This document shows, one piece after another, positions 27,845-36,258 of a DNA stretch of 64,000 nt. The position numbers and the translations under genes were made by a program. Under the pieces are notes generated by a model. The model had not been told where the DNA came from. It did no database searches and saw only the letters and a program-made list of their open reading frames with translations. Where the stretch lies: contig WGLY01000013.1 of assembly GCA_016125335.1 (NCBI GenBank), positions 1-64,000 on the forward strand. Direction: 5' to 3'. Position 1 is the first letter of the stretch. Each line of letters begins with the position of its first letter. The stretch is from Frankiales bacterium. GTDB taxonomy: Bacteria; Actinomycetota; Actinomycetes; S36-B12; CAIYMF01.

Positions 27845-29062
27845 TCACTCCTCGTCGAGACGCAGGACGGCCACCGCCGTCCCCGGCCTGACCTCGGTGA
27901 CGTCCTCCGGCACGACCACGAGCGCGTTCGCGCGCGCGAGCGAGCCGAGCATGTGCGAGCCCTGTCCCCCCGCCGGCCGCACGACGTACCTGCCGTCCTC
28001 GACGGCGAGGTGCCCGCGCGCGAACTGCCGGCGCCCGGCGGGCGAGGGCAGCGGGTCGACCAGCACGGCGCGCACGACAGGACGGTAGATCCGATCGTGC
28101 CCCAGCATCCGGCGGATCACCGGACGCACGAACACCTCGAAGGACACGTACGCCGAGACCGGGTTGCCCGGCAGCGTGAAGATCGGCGTGCTGTCCGGGC
28201 CCAGGGTGCCGTGGCCCTGCGGCATCCCCGGCGTCATCGCCACGGTGGTGAACTCCACGGTGCCCAGCCGCGAGAGCACGCCCTTGACCGTGTCGTAGGC
28301 GCCGGCGCTCACCCCGCCGGTGGTCACGATGAGGTCGGCGCGCACGAGCTGGTCCTCGAGCGTGGCCAGCAGGGTCTGGGCGTCGTCGCGCAGCGGCCCC
28401 ACGCGGTAGGCGATGGCGCCCGCCTCCTGCACGGCGGCGGCGATGGTGACGCCGTTGGAGTCGGCCACCAGCCCCGGCGCCAAGGGCGCTCCCGGCTCCA
28501 CGAGCTCGCTGCCGATCGAGATGATGACCACGCGCGGTTGCGGGTGGACCGAGACGCGGCCCCGCCCCACCGCGGCGAGCAGCGCGATCTCGCGCGGGCC
28601 CACCACGGTGCCCTGACGGCACACCACCTCGCCGAGCGGAACGTCGTCGCCGCGGCGGCGCACGTGCTGACCGCGCACCACGCTGCGGACCACCTTCACC
28701 TCGGGCATCCCGCCGTCGGTCCAGTCCATGGGCACCACGGCCTCGGCGCCCTCGGGCAGCGGCGCACCGGTCATGATGCGGATCGCGCTGCCGTCGCGCA
28801 CCGGGAGGCTCGCCCGGTAGCCGGCGGGGACGTCGTCGATCACGCGGAGGGTGACGGGCTTGCCGTCGCTGGCCGCGAGCAGGTCGGCGGCCTTGACGGC
28901 GTAGCCGTCCACCTGGGCGTTGTCGAAGGCCGGCAGCGGCCACGGCGCGGTGACGTCCTCGGCGAGCACGCACCCGCGAGCGTCGACGAGCGTCACGTCG
29001 AGAGGCGCGAGCGACTCGACGCCCTCCAGCACGGACTGCAGGTGCTCCTCGACGCTGCGCAC
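27845..29062 (-). CDS. moeA: Molybdopterin molybdenumtransferase MoeA / gephyrin-like Glp
   Basis: A 405-residue MoeA protein that inserts molybdate into adenylated molybdopterin. Domains in order: N-terminal VEEHLQSVLEGV and PAFDNAQVDGYAVK, the beta-rich domain with RIMTGAPLPEGAEAVVPMD, the catalytic MogA-like domain with ISIGSELVEPG, SNGVTIAAAV, TTGGVSAGAYDTVK and LPGNPVSAYVSFEVF, and a C-terminal domain. In actinomycetes one MoeA paralogue (Glp) also binds the division apparatus through GlpR; the nearby glpR suggests this is that paralogue. TAGGGT lies 7 bases before the GTG start (leaderless). It is divergent from the 5-formyl-THF cyclo-ligase gene. Confidence 0.92.
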   Translation of the reverse strand: MRSVEEHLQSVLEGVESLAPLDVTLVDARGCVLAEDVTAPWPLPAFDNAQVDGYAVKAADLLAASDGKPVTLRVIDDVPAGYRASLPVRDGSAIRIMTGAPLPEGAEAVVPMDWTDGGMPEVKVVRSVVRGQHVRRRGDDVPLGEVVCRQGTVVGPREIALLAAVGRGRVSVHPQPRVVIISIGSELVEPGAPLAPGLVADSNGVTIAAAVQEAGAIAYRVGPLRDDAQTLLATLEDQLVRADLIVTTGGVSAGAYDTVKGVLSRLGTVEFTTVAMTPGMPQGHGTLGPDSTPIFTLPGNPVSAYVSFEVFVRPVIRRMLGHDRIYRPVVRAVLVDPLPSPAGRRQFARGHLAVEDGRYVVRPAGGQGSHMLGSLARANALVVVPEDVTEVRPGTAVAVLRLDEE

Positions 29063-29098
29063 GCACCCGACCCTACGGGGTCGCGTCATCATGGGTGC

Positions 29099-29791
29099 GT
29101 GACGCAGCCGCAGGACGCGCCCGACGACGTGCTCGAGGCCAAGCAGGCCCTGCGCGAGCAGCTCCGGGCGCGCCGTCGGGCCCGGACGCCGCAGGAGCGC
29201 GCGGAGGTGGCCGAGTCCCTGGCGGTCGCGGCGCGCGAGGTGCCCGTGCTCGGCGTGGTTCTCGCTCGCGCCGCCGACGACGGCCCGGCTCCGGGCGGCG
29301 TGCCGGCGGTGTGCGTCGCGGCCTACGCGTCGTTCGGCACCGAGCCGGGCACGGCACCCCTGCTGCGACTGCTCGCCGACGCGGGCGCGCGGGTGCTGCT
29401 GCCGGTGATCCACGACGACGGCTCGCTGGGGTGGGCGCCGTACGCCGACGACCTCGGGCCGGGGACGGTCTCCCCGGGGATCCCGGAGCCCACCGGGCCG
29501 GAGGTCGGGGTCGGCGCCGACGGGCTCGTGGCGCTGGGGTGCGCCGTGGTGCTCGTGCCCGCTCTCGGCGTGGACCACGCGGGCCGGCGGATCGGCAAGG
29601 CGGGCGGCTACTACGACCGGCTCCTGGCCGGCCTCGAGCGCCACGGCGCGGGCCGTCCGCTCACCGTCGCTGTGGTCCACGACGACGACGTCGTGGCCGC
29701 GGTGCCCACGCAGCCCCACGACCGGCGGGTCGACGGGATCCTCATGCCGTCGGGCTACCGGCGGGCGGAGTCGGCCACGGGCGACGGCTGA
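29099..29791 (+). CDS. 5-formyltetrahydrofolate cyclo-ligase
   Basis: A 230-residue enzyme that converts 5-formyl-THF to 5,10-methenyl-THF with ATP. Motifs: KQALREQLRARRRA at the N-terminus, AAYASFGTEPGTAPLL, VLVPALGVDHAGRRIGKAGGYYDRLL (the ATP/folate loop) and VPTQPHDRRVDGILMPSG at the end. The start is GTG at 29099; the promoter must lie within the 36-bp space to the divergent moeA start, with CATCAT 6 bases upstream as a weak -10. In many actinomycetes a UTP-glucose-1-phosphate uridylyltransferase gene (galU) sits between this gene and moeA; here it is absent. Confidence 0.93.
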   Translation: MTQPQDAPDDVLEAKQALREQLRARRRARTPQERAEVAESLAVAAREVPVLGVVLARAADDGPAPGGVPAVCVAAYASFGTEPGTAPLLRLLADAGARVLLPVIHDDGSLGWAPYADDLGPGTVSPGIPEPTGPEVGVGADGLVALGCAVVLVPALGVDHAGRRIGKAGGYYDRLLAGLERHGAGRPLTVAVVHDDDVVAAVPTQPHDRRVDGILMPSGYRRAESATGDG

Positions 29792-29800
29792 GGCACGGCC

Positions 29801-30448
29801 TCAGGGCCACACCCCGTCGCCGGGCGTCTTGTCCAGGCGACCGCCCTCCCGGCAGTCCGGGGAGCGGTAGTCGGGCGGCATGTCGGGAAACACCCGCAGC
29901 CAGTAGGTGGTCGCGAGCTGCCGGGCCTGGAGCGGGCTGGCCCCCAGCGCCTGCGCGGTGCGCGCGTCGCGCTGCATGGCGTCGCACTCCGCCACCGACT
30001 CGCTGCGCACCCCGGCGAGGTGGTAGCTCTCGTGCGAGAGCACGTGCACGGCCATGACCTCCTCGAGGCTCGGGCCGGACTTCTCCGACGCCGACGAGCG
30101 CCAGTACTGCGCGAGCGCCGTGCACGTCCCGTACGACAGCCACGCCGGCCCGGTGGGCACCCCGTCGGCGTCGTACTCGACGTGCCCGGCCTCGGCGCCG
30201 GCGTAGAGGAACGACTCGCCGATGCGCTGGCAGTGCACCCCCGGCGCCACCGGCTCGACCGTGCGCGCCACGGCTGAGAAGACGTTCTCCGCGCTCACCC
30301 ACTGCCGCTCCGTCCAGCCCAGCAGCACGAGCGGGACGGCCAGCACGGCGAGCCCCACCCACGGGACCCGGCGCCGCACGACACCGCGGAAGAGCAGCCA
30401 CCCCGCCCAGCCGGCGAGCGCCACCACCGCGATCGTGCGCAGTCCCAT
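29801..30448 (-). CDS. Membrane protein with an HExxH motif (putative metallopeptidase)
   Basis: A 215-residue protein with no family I can name. Two hydrophobic segments (about 5-22 and 30-45) are followed by an extracytoplasmic domain with four Cys. It contains VLSHESYHLAGVRSES near residue 140, an HExxH zinc-binding motif with an acidic SVAECDA about 10-13 residues later, where the third ligand of a gluzincin-like site could be. A cysteine pair (CQRIG.., GTCTAL..) could form a disulfide. A membrane-tethered zinc peptidase is inferred from the motif only; a chance HExxH is possible. It is convergent with the cyclo-ligase gene. Confidence 0.55.
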   Translation of the reverse strand: MGLRTIAVVALAGWAGWLLFRGVVRRRVPWVGLAVLAVPLVLLGWTERQWVSAENVFSAVARTVEPVAPGVHCQRIGESFLYAGAEAGHVEYDADGVPTGPAWLSYGTCTALAQYWRSSASEKSGPSLEEVMAVHVLSHESYHLAGVRSESVAECDAMQRDARTAQALGASPLQARQLATTYWLRVFPDMPPDYRSPDCREGGRLDKTPGDGVWP

Positions 30449-30510
30449 GCCTCAGGGATCGGCGCACGGCCCGCGGCGCTTGACGGCGCCGGGGCGGCGG
30501 GGGCGCCGGG

Positions 30511-33072
30511 TCAGGCCGGCTTGAGCGTGAGCGTGTCCCGGGTCGCGGCCTGCACCGCGGCCGGGCTGAACGGGAACGGGAAGGTCTGGCCGGTCTGCCA
30601 GGCGTCGAGCTGGTCGACGTAGTTGCGGTCGTAGACGTGGCCGCTGTTGCCGGTCAGGTTCACCCACGTGCTGCGGTCCAGGTCGCTGAAGTCCAGCACC
30701 ATGCGCATCGACGGGACCCAGTCGACCTGGTAGCCGTCGGGCGGGTTCCAGCCGGTCGCGTTGACGATCGAGCCGCCGCCCGAGGTCGTGATCGGGCCGC
30801 GGTTGAAGATCCGCTCGATGGGCCCGATGCCCGACACCCCGAGGGTCTGGTTCTGCACCGTGAGGGTGTGCAGCTCGCCCCACTTCCAGGAGGTCGGGTC
30901 CGACCCCAGACGGCTGGTGAGCTCGTCGTCGGCCTCGGTGAGGGCGCGCACGACGGCGTCGTCGCGCGTCTCCTTCGTGCCCGGGGTGGTGACGTCGTCC
31001 CACCACGGGTCGTCGGGGGTGTCCCAGAGGTTGCGGACCACGGTGAACCAGCGGTCGCCGCCGTCGATGTCGTCGGTGCGCACCTCGTCGCCGAACGTGT
31101 CCAGCAGCAGGTGGCGCCAGAAGGCGTTGAAGAACGCGGCCGGGGCGGAGTCCGCCGGCTGGGTGAAGTCCCACGAGTCGAACAGGGCCATGGCGGGCTT
31201 CACGGAGTCCGGCACCGCGGCGTCCTTGATCCGCGGCACGAGGAAGGCGGCGTTCTCGTTCCAGGTGTCGAACTGGATCGAGCGCATCGTGTCGGCCGTG
31301 ATCTTGGCGTTGCCCGACGTCGCCAGGCTCACGAGGTCGGTGATGCGCTGGCTGCGCGCGCCGTAGGACCAGTCGTCGGTGAGGAAGTAGGGGTAGCTCG
31401 TCCCGATCGCGGCGTTGTTCGCGGTGACGATCCAGCCGTCCGACGGGTTCGTCACGCTCGGCAGCGCCGAGAACGGGATGTAGCCCTTCCACGTCTGCTT
31501 CGGGTCCCATCCCTCCGCGGGGTAGGTGCCGTCGTAGCCGGTGCGGATGGGGATGCGGCCGGGGGTCTGGTAGCCGATCGTTCCGTCGGTCGAGGCGAAG
31601 ATGAGGTTCTGCGCCGGCACCTCGAACTCCGACGCCGCCTTGCGGAATTGGTCCCAGTTGGTCGCGAGGTCGATGTCGGTCAGCGCGTCCATGGTGCGGC
31701 CGGGGGTGAGCGCGGTCCACCGCAGCGCGACCGCGTACCCGTCGCCTCGGGCCGGCGCCCCACCGGTCGTCGGTGCCTTCTGCCCCACCTGGGTGAGCTC
31801 GTCGGAGGCGTCGGAGACGATCGGCCCGTGCTCCGTGGAGCGCACCGTGATGGTCACGTCGTCGCCGCCCGCGACCTTGATGGTCTCCTGGCGCGTGGTG
31901 ATCGGCTTCTGCGCCGAGCCCACCTGGTAGGTGTCGCCGGAGACCTTCTCGAGCACGAGGTCGGTGACGTCGGGCCCGAGGTTGGTGAAGCCCCAGCCGA
32001 TCGTGGCGTTGTGGCCGATGATCACGCCCGGCACGCCCGAGAAGGTGTAGCCCGCCATGTCGTAGGGGCAGGACGCCGACACCACGCGGCAGTGCAGACC
32101 CATCTGGTACCAGATGCTCGGCATCATCGGGGCGAGGTGCGGGTCGTTGGCCAGCAGGGGCTTGCCGGTGGCTGTGTGCGCGCCGCTGACCACCCACGAG
32201 TTCGAGCCGATCTCGCTGCTCCACGGCCCCAGGATGCTGTCGAGCGAGCCGAGCGCCGTGCTGGTGCGCTCCAGCGCCGGCCGCACCGCGGCAGGCAGCC
32301 GCGGCACCGTGGAGCCGACCACCGGCAGCGGGCCGGAGGTGGCGGTGGCGTTCTGGTCGAAGACGCCGTTCACCACCGCGCCCTGGTTCACGATCGGCCG
32401 GTGCCGGTCGTAGGGGTACGGCGGGTAGAGCTGCGCGGTGCGCTTCTCCCCCACGGCCGCCGACGCCAGGGCCCGGCCGATCTCCGCCTGCATGTTGCCG
32501 CGCAGGTCCCAGGCCATCGCCTTGAGCCAGGAGATCGAGTCGACCGGGGTCCACGGCTCGATGGTGTAGCCCGGGTTCTGCAGCCCGAGCACGGCGTACT
32601 CGAACGACACCGCCGCGCCGGAGTGGTCCGCGAGGTAGGCGTTCACCCCGCGGGTGTAGTCCTCGAGGATGCGCTTGGTCTGGTCGCTGAGCAGCGAGTA
32701 CTCCTGCTGCGCCACGCGGTACCAGCCGGAGATGCGCAGGAACTTGTCGGTGTCCACCTGGCTCTTGCCGAACATCTCCGAGAGGCGCCCCGACGTGATG
32801 TGCCGCCGGAAGTCCATCTCGTAGAAGCGGTCCTGGGCATGCACGTAGCCCTGGGCGAAGAACAGGTCGTCGGTGTTGTCGGCGTAGATGTTCGGGATGC
32901 CGCGGTCGTCGCGCAGGACGTCGACGGTGGCGGTGAGGCCCTGGAGGGTGATCTCGCCCGAGGTCTGCGGGAAGGACCGGCGCACCGTCCAGGCGCCGTA
33001 GGTCGTGACCGCGACGACGAGGAGGAGCAGGACGATGCCGATGATCCCGAGGACCTTGCCGAGTCTGCGCAC
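30511..33072 (-). CDS. Penicillin acylase family (Ntn-hydrolase) enzyme
   Basis: An 853-residue exported enzyme with an N-terminal membrane anchor or signal (residues about 6-26). The precursor should self-cleave before Ser290 in EIGSNSWVVSG, the family's new N-terminal nucleophile of the beta chain; VLRDDRGIPNIYADNTDDLFFAQG marks the alpha chain. Later conserved stretches include GVPGVIIGHNATIGWGFTN and the C-terminal GNSGHVYDRNYVDQL. Members hydrolyse amides such as beta-lactams, N-acyl-homoserine lactones or cyclic lipopeptides; which applies here is unknown. The upstream gap to crcB (33073-33102) is short. Confidence 0.9.
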   Translation of the reverse strand: MRRLGKVLGIIGIVLLLLVVAVTTYGAWTVRRSFPQTSGEITLQGLTATVDVLRDDRGIPNIYADNTDDLFFAQGYVHAQDRFYEMDFRRHITSGRLSEMFGKSQVDTDKFLRISGWYRVAQQEYSLLSDQTKRILEDYTRGVNAYLADHSGAAVSFEYAVLGLQNPGYTIEPWTPVDSISWLKAMAWDLRGNMQAEIGRALASAAVGEKRTAQLYPPYPYDRHRPIVNQGAVVNGVFDQNATATSGPLPVVGSTVPRLPAAVRPALERTSTALGSLDSILGPWSSEIGSNSWVVSGAHTATGKPLLANDPHLAPMMPSIWYQMGLHCRVVSASCPYDMAGYTFSGVPGVIIGHNATIGWGFTNLGPDVTDLVLEKVSGDTYQVGSAQKPITTRQETIKVAGGDDVTITVRSTEHGPIVSDASDELTQVGQKAPTTGGAPARGDGYAVALRWTALTPGRTMDALTDIDLATNWDQFRKAASEFEVPAQNLIFASTDGTIGYQTPGRIPIRTGYDGTYPAEGWDPKQTWKGYIPFSALPSVTNPSDGWIVTANNAAIGTSYPYFLTDDWSYGARSQRITDLVSLATSGNAKITADTMRSIQFDTWNENAAFLVPRIKDAAVPDSVKPAMALFDSWDFTQPADSAPAAFFNAFWRHLLLDTFGDEVRTDDIDGGDRWFTVVRNLWDTPDDPWWDDVTTPGTKETRDDAVVRALTEADDELTSRLGSDPTSWKWGELHTLTVQNQTLGVSGIGPIERIFNRGPITTSGGGSIVNATGWNPPDGYQVDWVPSMRMVLDFSDLDRSTWVNLTGNSGHVYDRNYVDQLDAWQTGQTFPFPFSPAAVQAATRDTLTLKPA

Positions 33073-33102
33073 GCCCGAACTCTACGGACTGCGCGAGGCG
33101 GA

Positions 33103-33501
33103 TCAGGTCACGAGAGCGCGGGTGAGCACGTAGGCGGCGGAGGCCACCGCGACGCACAGCACGATCGATATCGAGGCGTAACCCAGGGCCCGGGCCGAAC
33201 GGGCCGCCCGGGGCCGGCCGCCGCCGTTGACGGCGAGGTCGAGCACCTGCGCCGCGTAGCCGCCGAACGTCGTGACCGACCCGCAGAACCCGGTGCCCAC
33301 CAGCGCGGCCAGCACGGCCACGGACGCCGCATCGCGGCCGGCCGCCCAGGCCGCGAGCGCGCCGAGCACCGCCGAGCCCGCGACGTTCACCAGGAGGGTG
33401 CCCCACGGGTAGGCCGACGCCAGCCGCCGCTCGACGGCGAAGCGCAGCGGCGCCCCCACCGCCGCCCCGAGCGCGACCGCGAGCAGCTCGGCCGCCGTCA
33501 C
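33103..33501 (-). CDS. crcB: Fluoride exporter CrcB/Fluc, second subunit
   Basis: A 132-residue four-helix membrane protein of the Fluc fluoride channel family. AVGAPLRFAVERRL, YPWGTLLVNVAGSAVLGAL and VGTGFCGSVTTFGGYAAQV are the family motifs, including the Asn and the GxxGxxTTF segment of the pore. Its GTG overlaps the stop of the first crcB gene (GTGA). Two unequal paralogues side by side imply a heterodimeric channel, as in many Gram-positives. Confidence 0.92.
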   Translation of the reverse strand: MTAAELLAVALGAAVGAPLRFAVERRLASAYPWGTLLVNVAGSAVLGALAAWAAGRDAASVAVLAALVGTGFCGSVTTFGGYAAQVLDLAVNGGGRPRAARSARALGYASISIVLCVAVASAAYVLTRALVT

Positions 33502-33953
33502 AGCGCCTCGTCCTCGGCGAGGTCGACCGGAGCCGGGCCGAACACGGCGGCCCCCAGCTGCCGGCCCACGAGCACCAGGGCGACGCCGAGCGCCGCGCTC
33601 GACACCGCGTAGGCGACTCCGGCGAGCGGCTGGCCGTGCGAGAGGAGGCCGTAGGTCTCGACCGAGAACGTCGAGAACGTCGTGAAGCCGCCGAGCACCC
33701 CGCTGGCGAGCAGCGGCCGCGCGAGCCGGGCCCTCCGGGGATGGGTCACCAGCCAGGCCTCGTGGCGCGAGTCGACGGCGTCGAGCAGGACGCCGAGAAC
33801 CAGGCAGCCGAGGAGGTTCGCGGTGAAGGTGGCCCACGGCCATGAGGCCGGGTCGTGGTGCGGCACGGCGAGCGAGACGGACCAGCGGGCGAGCGCCCCC
33901 ACCATGCCGCCGACTGCCACGGCGGCGAGCTCGTCGGGGCGGGGGCTGCTCAC
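33498..33953 (-). CDS. crcB: Fluoride exporter CrcB/Fluc, first subunit
   Basis: A 151-residue Fluc channel subunit: GGMVGALARWSVSLAV, WPWATFTANLLGCLVLGVLL and ASGVLGGFTTFSTFSVETYGL hold the conserved pore residues. The C-terminal tail is acidic. TAGCCT stands 7 bases before the GTG start, suggesting a leaderless mRNA, so there is no room for a fluoride riboswitch leader, unlike many bacterial crcB operons. It is coupled to the second crcB by a 4-bp overlap. Confidence 0.92.
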   Translation of the reverse strand: MSSPRPDELAAVAVGGMVGALARWSVSLAVPHHDPASWPWATFTANLLGCLVLGVLLDAVDSRHEAWLVTHPRRARLARPLLASGVLGGFTTFSTFSVETYGLLSHGQPLAGVAYAVSSAALGVALVLVGRQLGAAVFGPAPVDLAEDEAL

Positions 33954-33984
33954 CCGCGCGAGGCTACCGAGCCGGTGCCGGCGC

Positions 33985-34782
33985 TCAGGCGTCGCGTCGC
34001 AGGAACGCCATGGCCTCGACGGCGAGCAGCGCGAGCACCCACGCCCCGAACACGCCGAGCGCCTGCCAGCCGACCGGCAGCTGGTCGATCCCCAGGGAGC
34101 CCGCAGCGCCGCCCGAGTCCGACGAGATCGGGTCGACGTCCCAGCGCGTCGCCGTGCTCCACGGCAGGATCCTCACCAGCCAGTCGGCCCGGTCGCGCAG
34201 CACCACGGCGAGCAGCTGCTCCACCACGAGGCCCGAGACGATCGGCACCGCGATCCCCAGCGCCGTCTGCCGGGTGATGCCGGCGATCGCGAAGGCCGAG
34301 AGCCCCCAGAGGACGACGAACACGGCGCCCAGCACCACGATGGAGTGCTCCGGCGCGAACGTGCCCTCCGGCGGCGTGGGGAAGCCGCGCAGCGTCACGC
34401 CGACCTCGCTGCCGAGGAACGACACGCCCGTGAACACGACCATCGCGCCGACGACGACGATCAGCTTCGCCCCGAGCACCTGGAGGCGCTGCGGGAACGC
34501 GGTGAGCGTGAGACGGATGAGGCCGAAGCGGTACTCCTGGCCGATGGACTGGGCCGCCGCCACGGACGCGAGGATGGTCGCGAGCGTCAGCGGGGCCGAG
34601 AACGCCTCGTACCAGGGCACGAACACCTGCACGTCCGCCGGGTCGACGCCGGGTCCGGCGTCCTGAGGGTTCGCGATCTCCCACGCCAGGAACGCCACGA
34701 GCCCGAACGTGAGCGCGAGCAGGATGTAGGTCGAGCGGATCGTGCGGATGCGGACCCACTCGTAGCGCAGCGAGGCGATCAC
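33985..34782 (-). CDS. ABC transporter permease (ABC-2 type)
   Basis: A 265-residue membrane protein with about six hydrophobic segments. SLRYEWVRIRTIRSTYILL at the N-terminus and AQSIGQEYRFGLIRLTLTAFPQRLQVLGAKLIVV in the middle are typical of ABC-2 permeases that pair with single-domain ATPases. Its GTG overlaps the stop of the ATPase gene (GTGA), so the two proteins are co-produced. The transported compound is unknown. Confidence 0.87.
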   Translation of the reverse strand: MIASLRYEWVRIRTIRSTYILLALTFGLVAFLAWEIANPQDAGPGVDPADVQVFVPWYEAFSAPLTLATILASVAAAQSIGQEYRFGLIRLTLTAFPQRLQVLGAKLIVVVGAMVVFTGVSFLGSEVGVTLRGFPTPPEGTFAPEHSIVVLGAVFVVLWGLSAFAIAGITRQTALGIAVPIVSGLVVEQLLAVVLRDRADWLVRILPWSTATRWDVDPISSDSGGAAGSLGIDQLPVGWQALGVFGAWVLALLAVEAMAFLRRDA

Positions 34783-35747
34783 GCGCCGCCCCCGTCCCGC
34801 GGCGCGTCGCCGTCCGACGTGGGCGTCGGGGGCGGAGGCGCCGTCCCGCCGACGGCGAACTGCTGGTCGCCGCTGGTGAGCTCGAGGAACGCGTCCTCCA
34901 GCGAGGCGGTGCGCCGCGTGAGCTCGCGCACGGCGATGCCGGCACGGAAGGCCAGGTACCCCACGCGGTCGGTGTCGGCCGTGGCCACGGCCAGGCCGTC
35001 CGGCCCGGCCGGCGAGCTCGCGAGCCCGTCGGCGCGCAGCGCCTCGGCGAGGGCGACGGGGTCGGCGCAGCGCACGAGGACGTCGTTGCGCGTGCTGCGG
35101 GCGACGAACGACTCGAGCGACTCGTCGGCCATCATCCGCCCCGCGGTGATCACCACGAGGTGCTCGGCCATCAGCTGCATCTCGGAGAGCAGGTGGCTGG
35201 AGACGAACACGACGTTGCCGCGCGAGGCGTAGTGGCGCAGGAAGTCGCGCAGCCACTGGATCGACTGCGGGTCGAGGCCGTTCGCCGGCTCGTCGAGGAG
35301 CAGGACACGGGGCTCGGCGAGGATCGCGCCGGCCAGCCCGAGCCGCTGCCCCATGCCGAGCGAGAACCCCGAGGGCCGCCGCCGGGCCACCGCGTCGAGG
35401 CCCACCAGCGAGATCACCTCGTCGATCCTCGACGCCGGCACGGAGGCCTCGGTGGCCAGCAGGCGCAGGTGGTTGCGGGCCGAGCGCGACGGGTGGAAGA
35501 ACTTCGCGTCGAGGTGCGCGCCGACCACCCGGGTGACGTGCTCGTGCTGCACGAGCGGCCGCCCGTCCCACAGCGTCGCGCCGTCGCCGCGGTCGAGGCC
35601 GAGCATGAGGCGCATCGTGGTGGACTTGCCGGCCCCGTTGGGGCCCAGGAACCCGGTGACGACGCCGGGCCGCAGGGTGAACGACAGCTCGTCGACGGCA
35701 CGGGTCCTGCCGTAGGTCTTGCCGAGCCCGATCGCCTCGACCGTCAT
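34779..35747 (-). CDS. ABC transporter ATP-binding protein
   Basis: A 322-residue ATPase: Walker A GPNGAGKST near residue 38, signature FSLGMGQRLGLAGA, Walker B RVLLLDEPANGLD and the switch His in VVFVSSHLLSEM. The C-terminal ~90 residues form the extra domain found in DrrA/CcmA-like exporters, ending in a proline-rich acidic tail. The ATG has GAGGAGG 7 bases upstream. It forms a two-gene exporter with the permease that overlaps its end; antibiotic or lipid export is typical of the class but not shown. Confidence 0.9.
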   Translation of the reverse strand: MTVEAIGLGKTYGRTRAVDELSFTLRPGVVTGFLGPNGAGKSTTMRLMLGLDRGDGATLWDGRPLVQHEHVTRVVGAHLDAKFFHPSRSARNHLRLLATEASVPASRIDEVISLVGLDAVARRRPSGFSLGMGQRLGLAGAILAEPRVLLLDEPANGLDPQSIQWLRDFLRHYASRGNVVFVSSHLLSEMQLMAEHLVVITAGRMMADESLESFVARSTRNDVLVRCADPVALAEALRADGLASSPAGPDGLAVATADTDRVGYLAFRAGIAVRELTRRTASLEDAFLELTSGDQQFAVGGTAPPPPTPTSDGDAPRDGGGA

Positions 35748-35831
35748 GGGGTTCCTCCTCGAGGGACCGACCCTAGGCGGTGGTCGGCTATCGGCACGGC
35801 AGGAACCCGTGCGTCGGCGCGGCTGCCGGCG

Positions 35832-35963
35832 TCAGGGGGCCTGGCGCGCGAACACGGCGTCGATCTCGTGTCGCTCGGCGGCGCTGGTGGCCTCCTCGCG
35901 CAGGCGGTCCCACAGCGCGTAGAGCTCGTCCACGCTGGAGACGGTGGTGTCGATGGCGGGCAT
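35832..35963 (-). CDS. Small hypothetical protein (43 residues)
   Basis: A short acidic protein beginning MPAIDTTVSSVDELYALWDR and ending in a charged helix. I do not recognise it. The case for translation is the strong ribosome site AGGAGGTGA 7 bases before the ATG and actinobacterial third-position GC bias. The longer in-frame reading upstream lacks both. The Leu/Trp-containing helix could mediate binding to another protein; that is speculation. It lies between the ABC ATPase gene and the CIRCE/fmdB region. Confidence 0.6.
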   Translation of the reverse strand: MPAIDTTVSSVDELYALWDRLREEATSAAERHEIDAVFARQAP

Positions 35964-36191
35964 GCCGGTCACCTCCTCGGGGTCACGGGGTCCGTCGTGC
36001 GGGGGTGCCCCGGCGCGGGACGGGTCGGCGTCCGCCCTGCGCCGGTCGTGCCCCTCCACGGTCGGCGGCCGAGGTCTCGGGACGGTTGTCGCGGCGTTGC
36101 CGGCAGGTGAACATCCCCGGGGCACGGCGCCGCGCTCACCCGCCCGGCGCAGCGGCGGCGGAGTTGGCGGGGCCGGGGCGGTTTGGCATCA

Positions 36192-36218
36192 TTGGCACTC
36201 GGCCGCCGGGAGTGCCAG
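36192..36218. promoter_or_regulatory. CIRCE-like element (HrcA operator)
   Basis: TTGGCACTC-N9-GAGTGCCAG, against the CIRCE consensus TTAGCACTC-N9-GAGTGCTAA. The nine-base spacer is exact and the arms differ from consensus only at position 3 (A to G), position 7 of the right arm (T to C) and the final base (A to G), which is the form expected in GC-rich genomes. A -10-like CATCAT (36187-36192) would place the transcript start inside the element, 60 bases before the fmdB-family GTG. Confidence 0.72.
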
Positions 36219-36258
36219 TTCGACCGCCGCCGGCGGCGTCGACCCGAGGAGAGCAACC

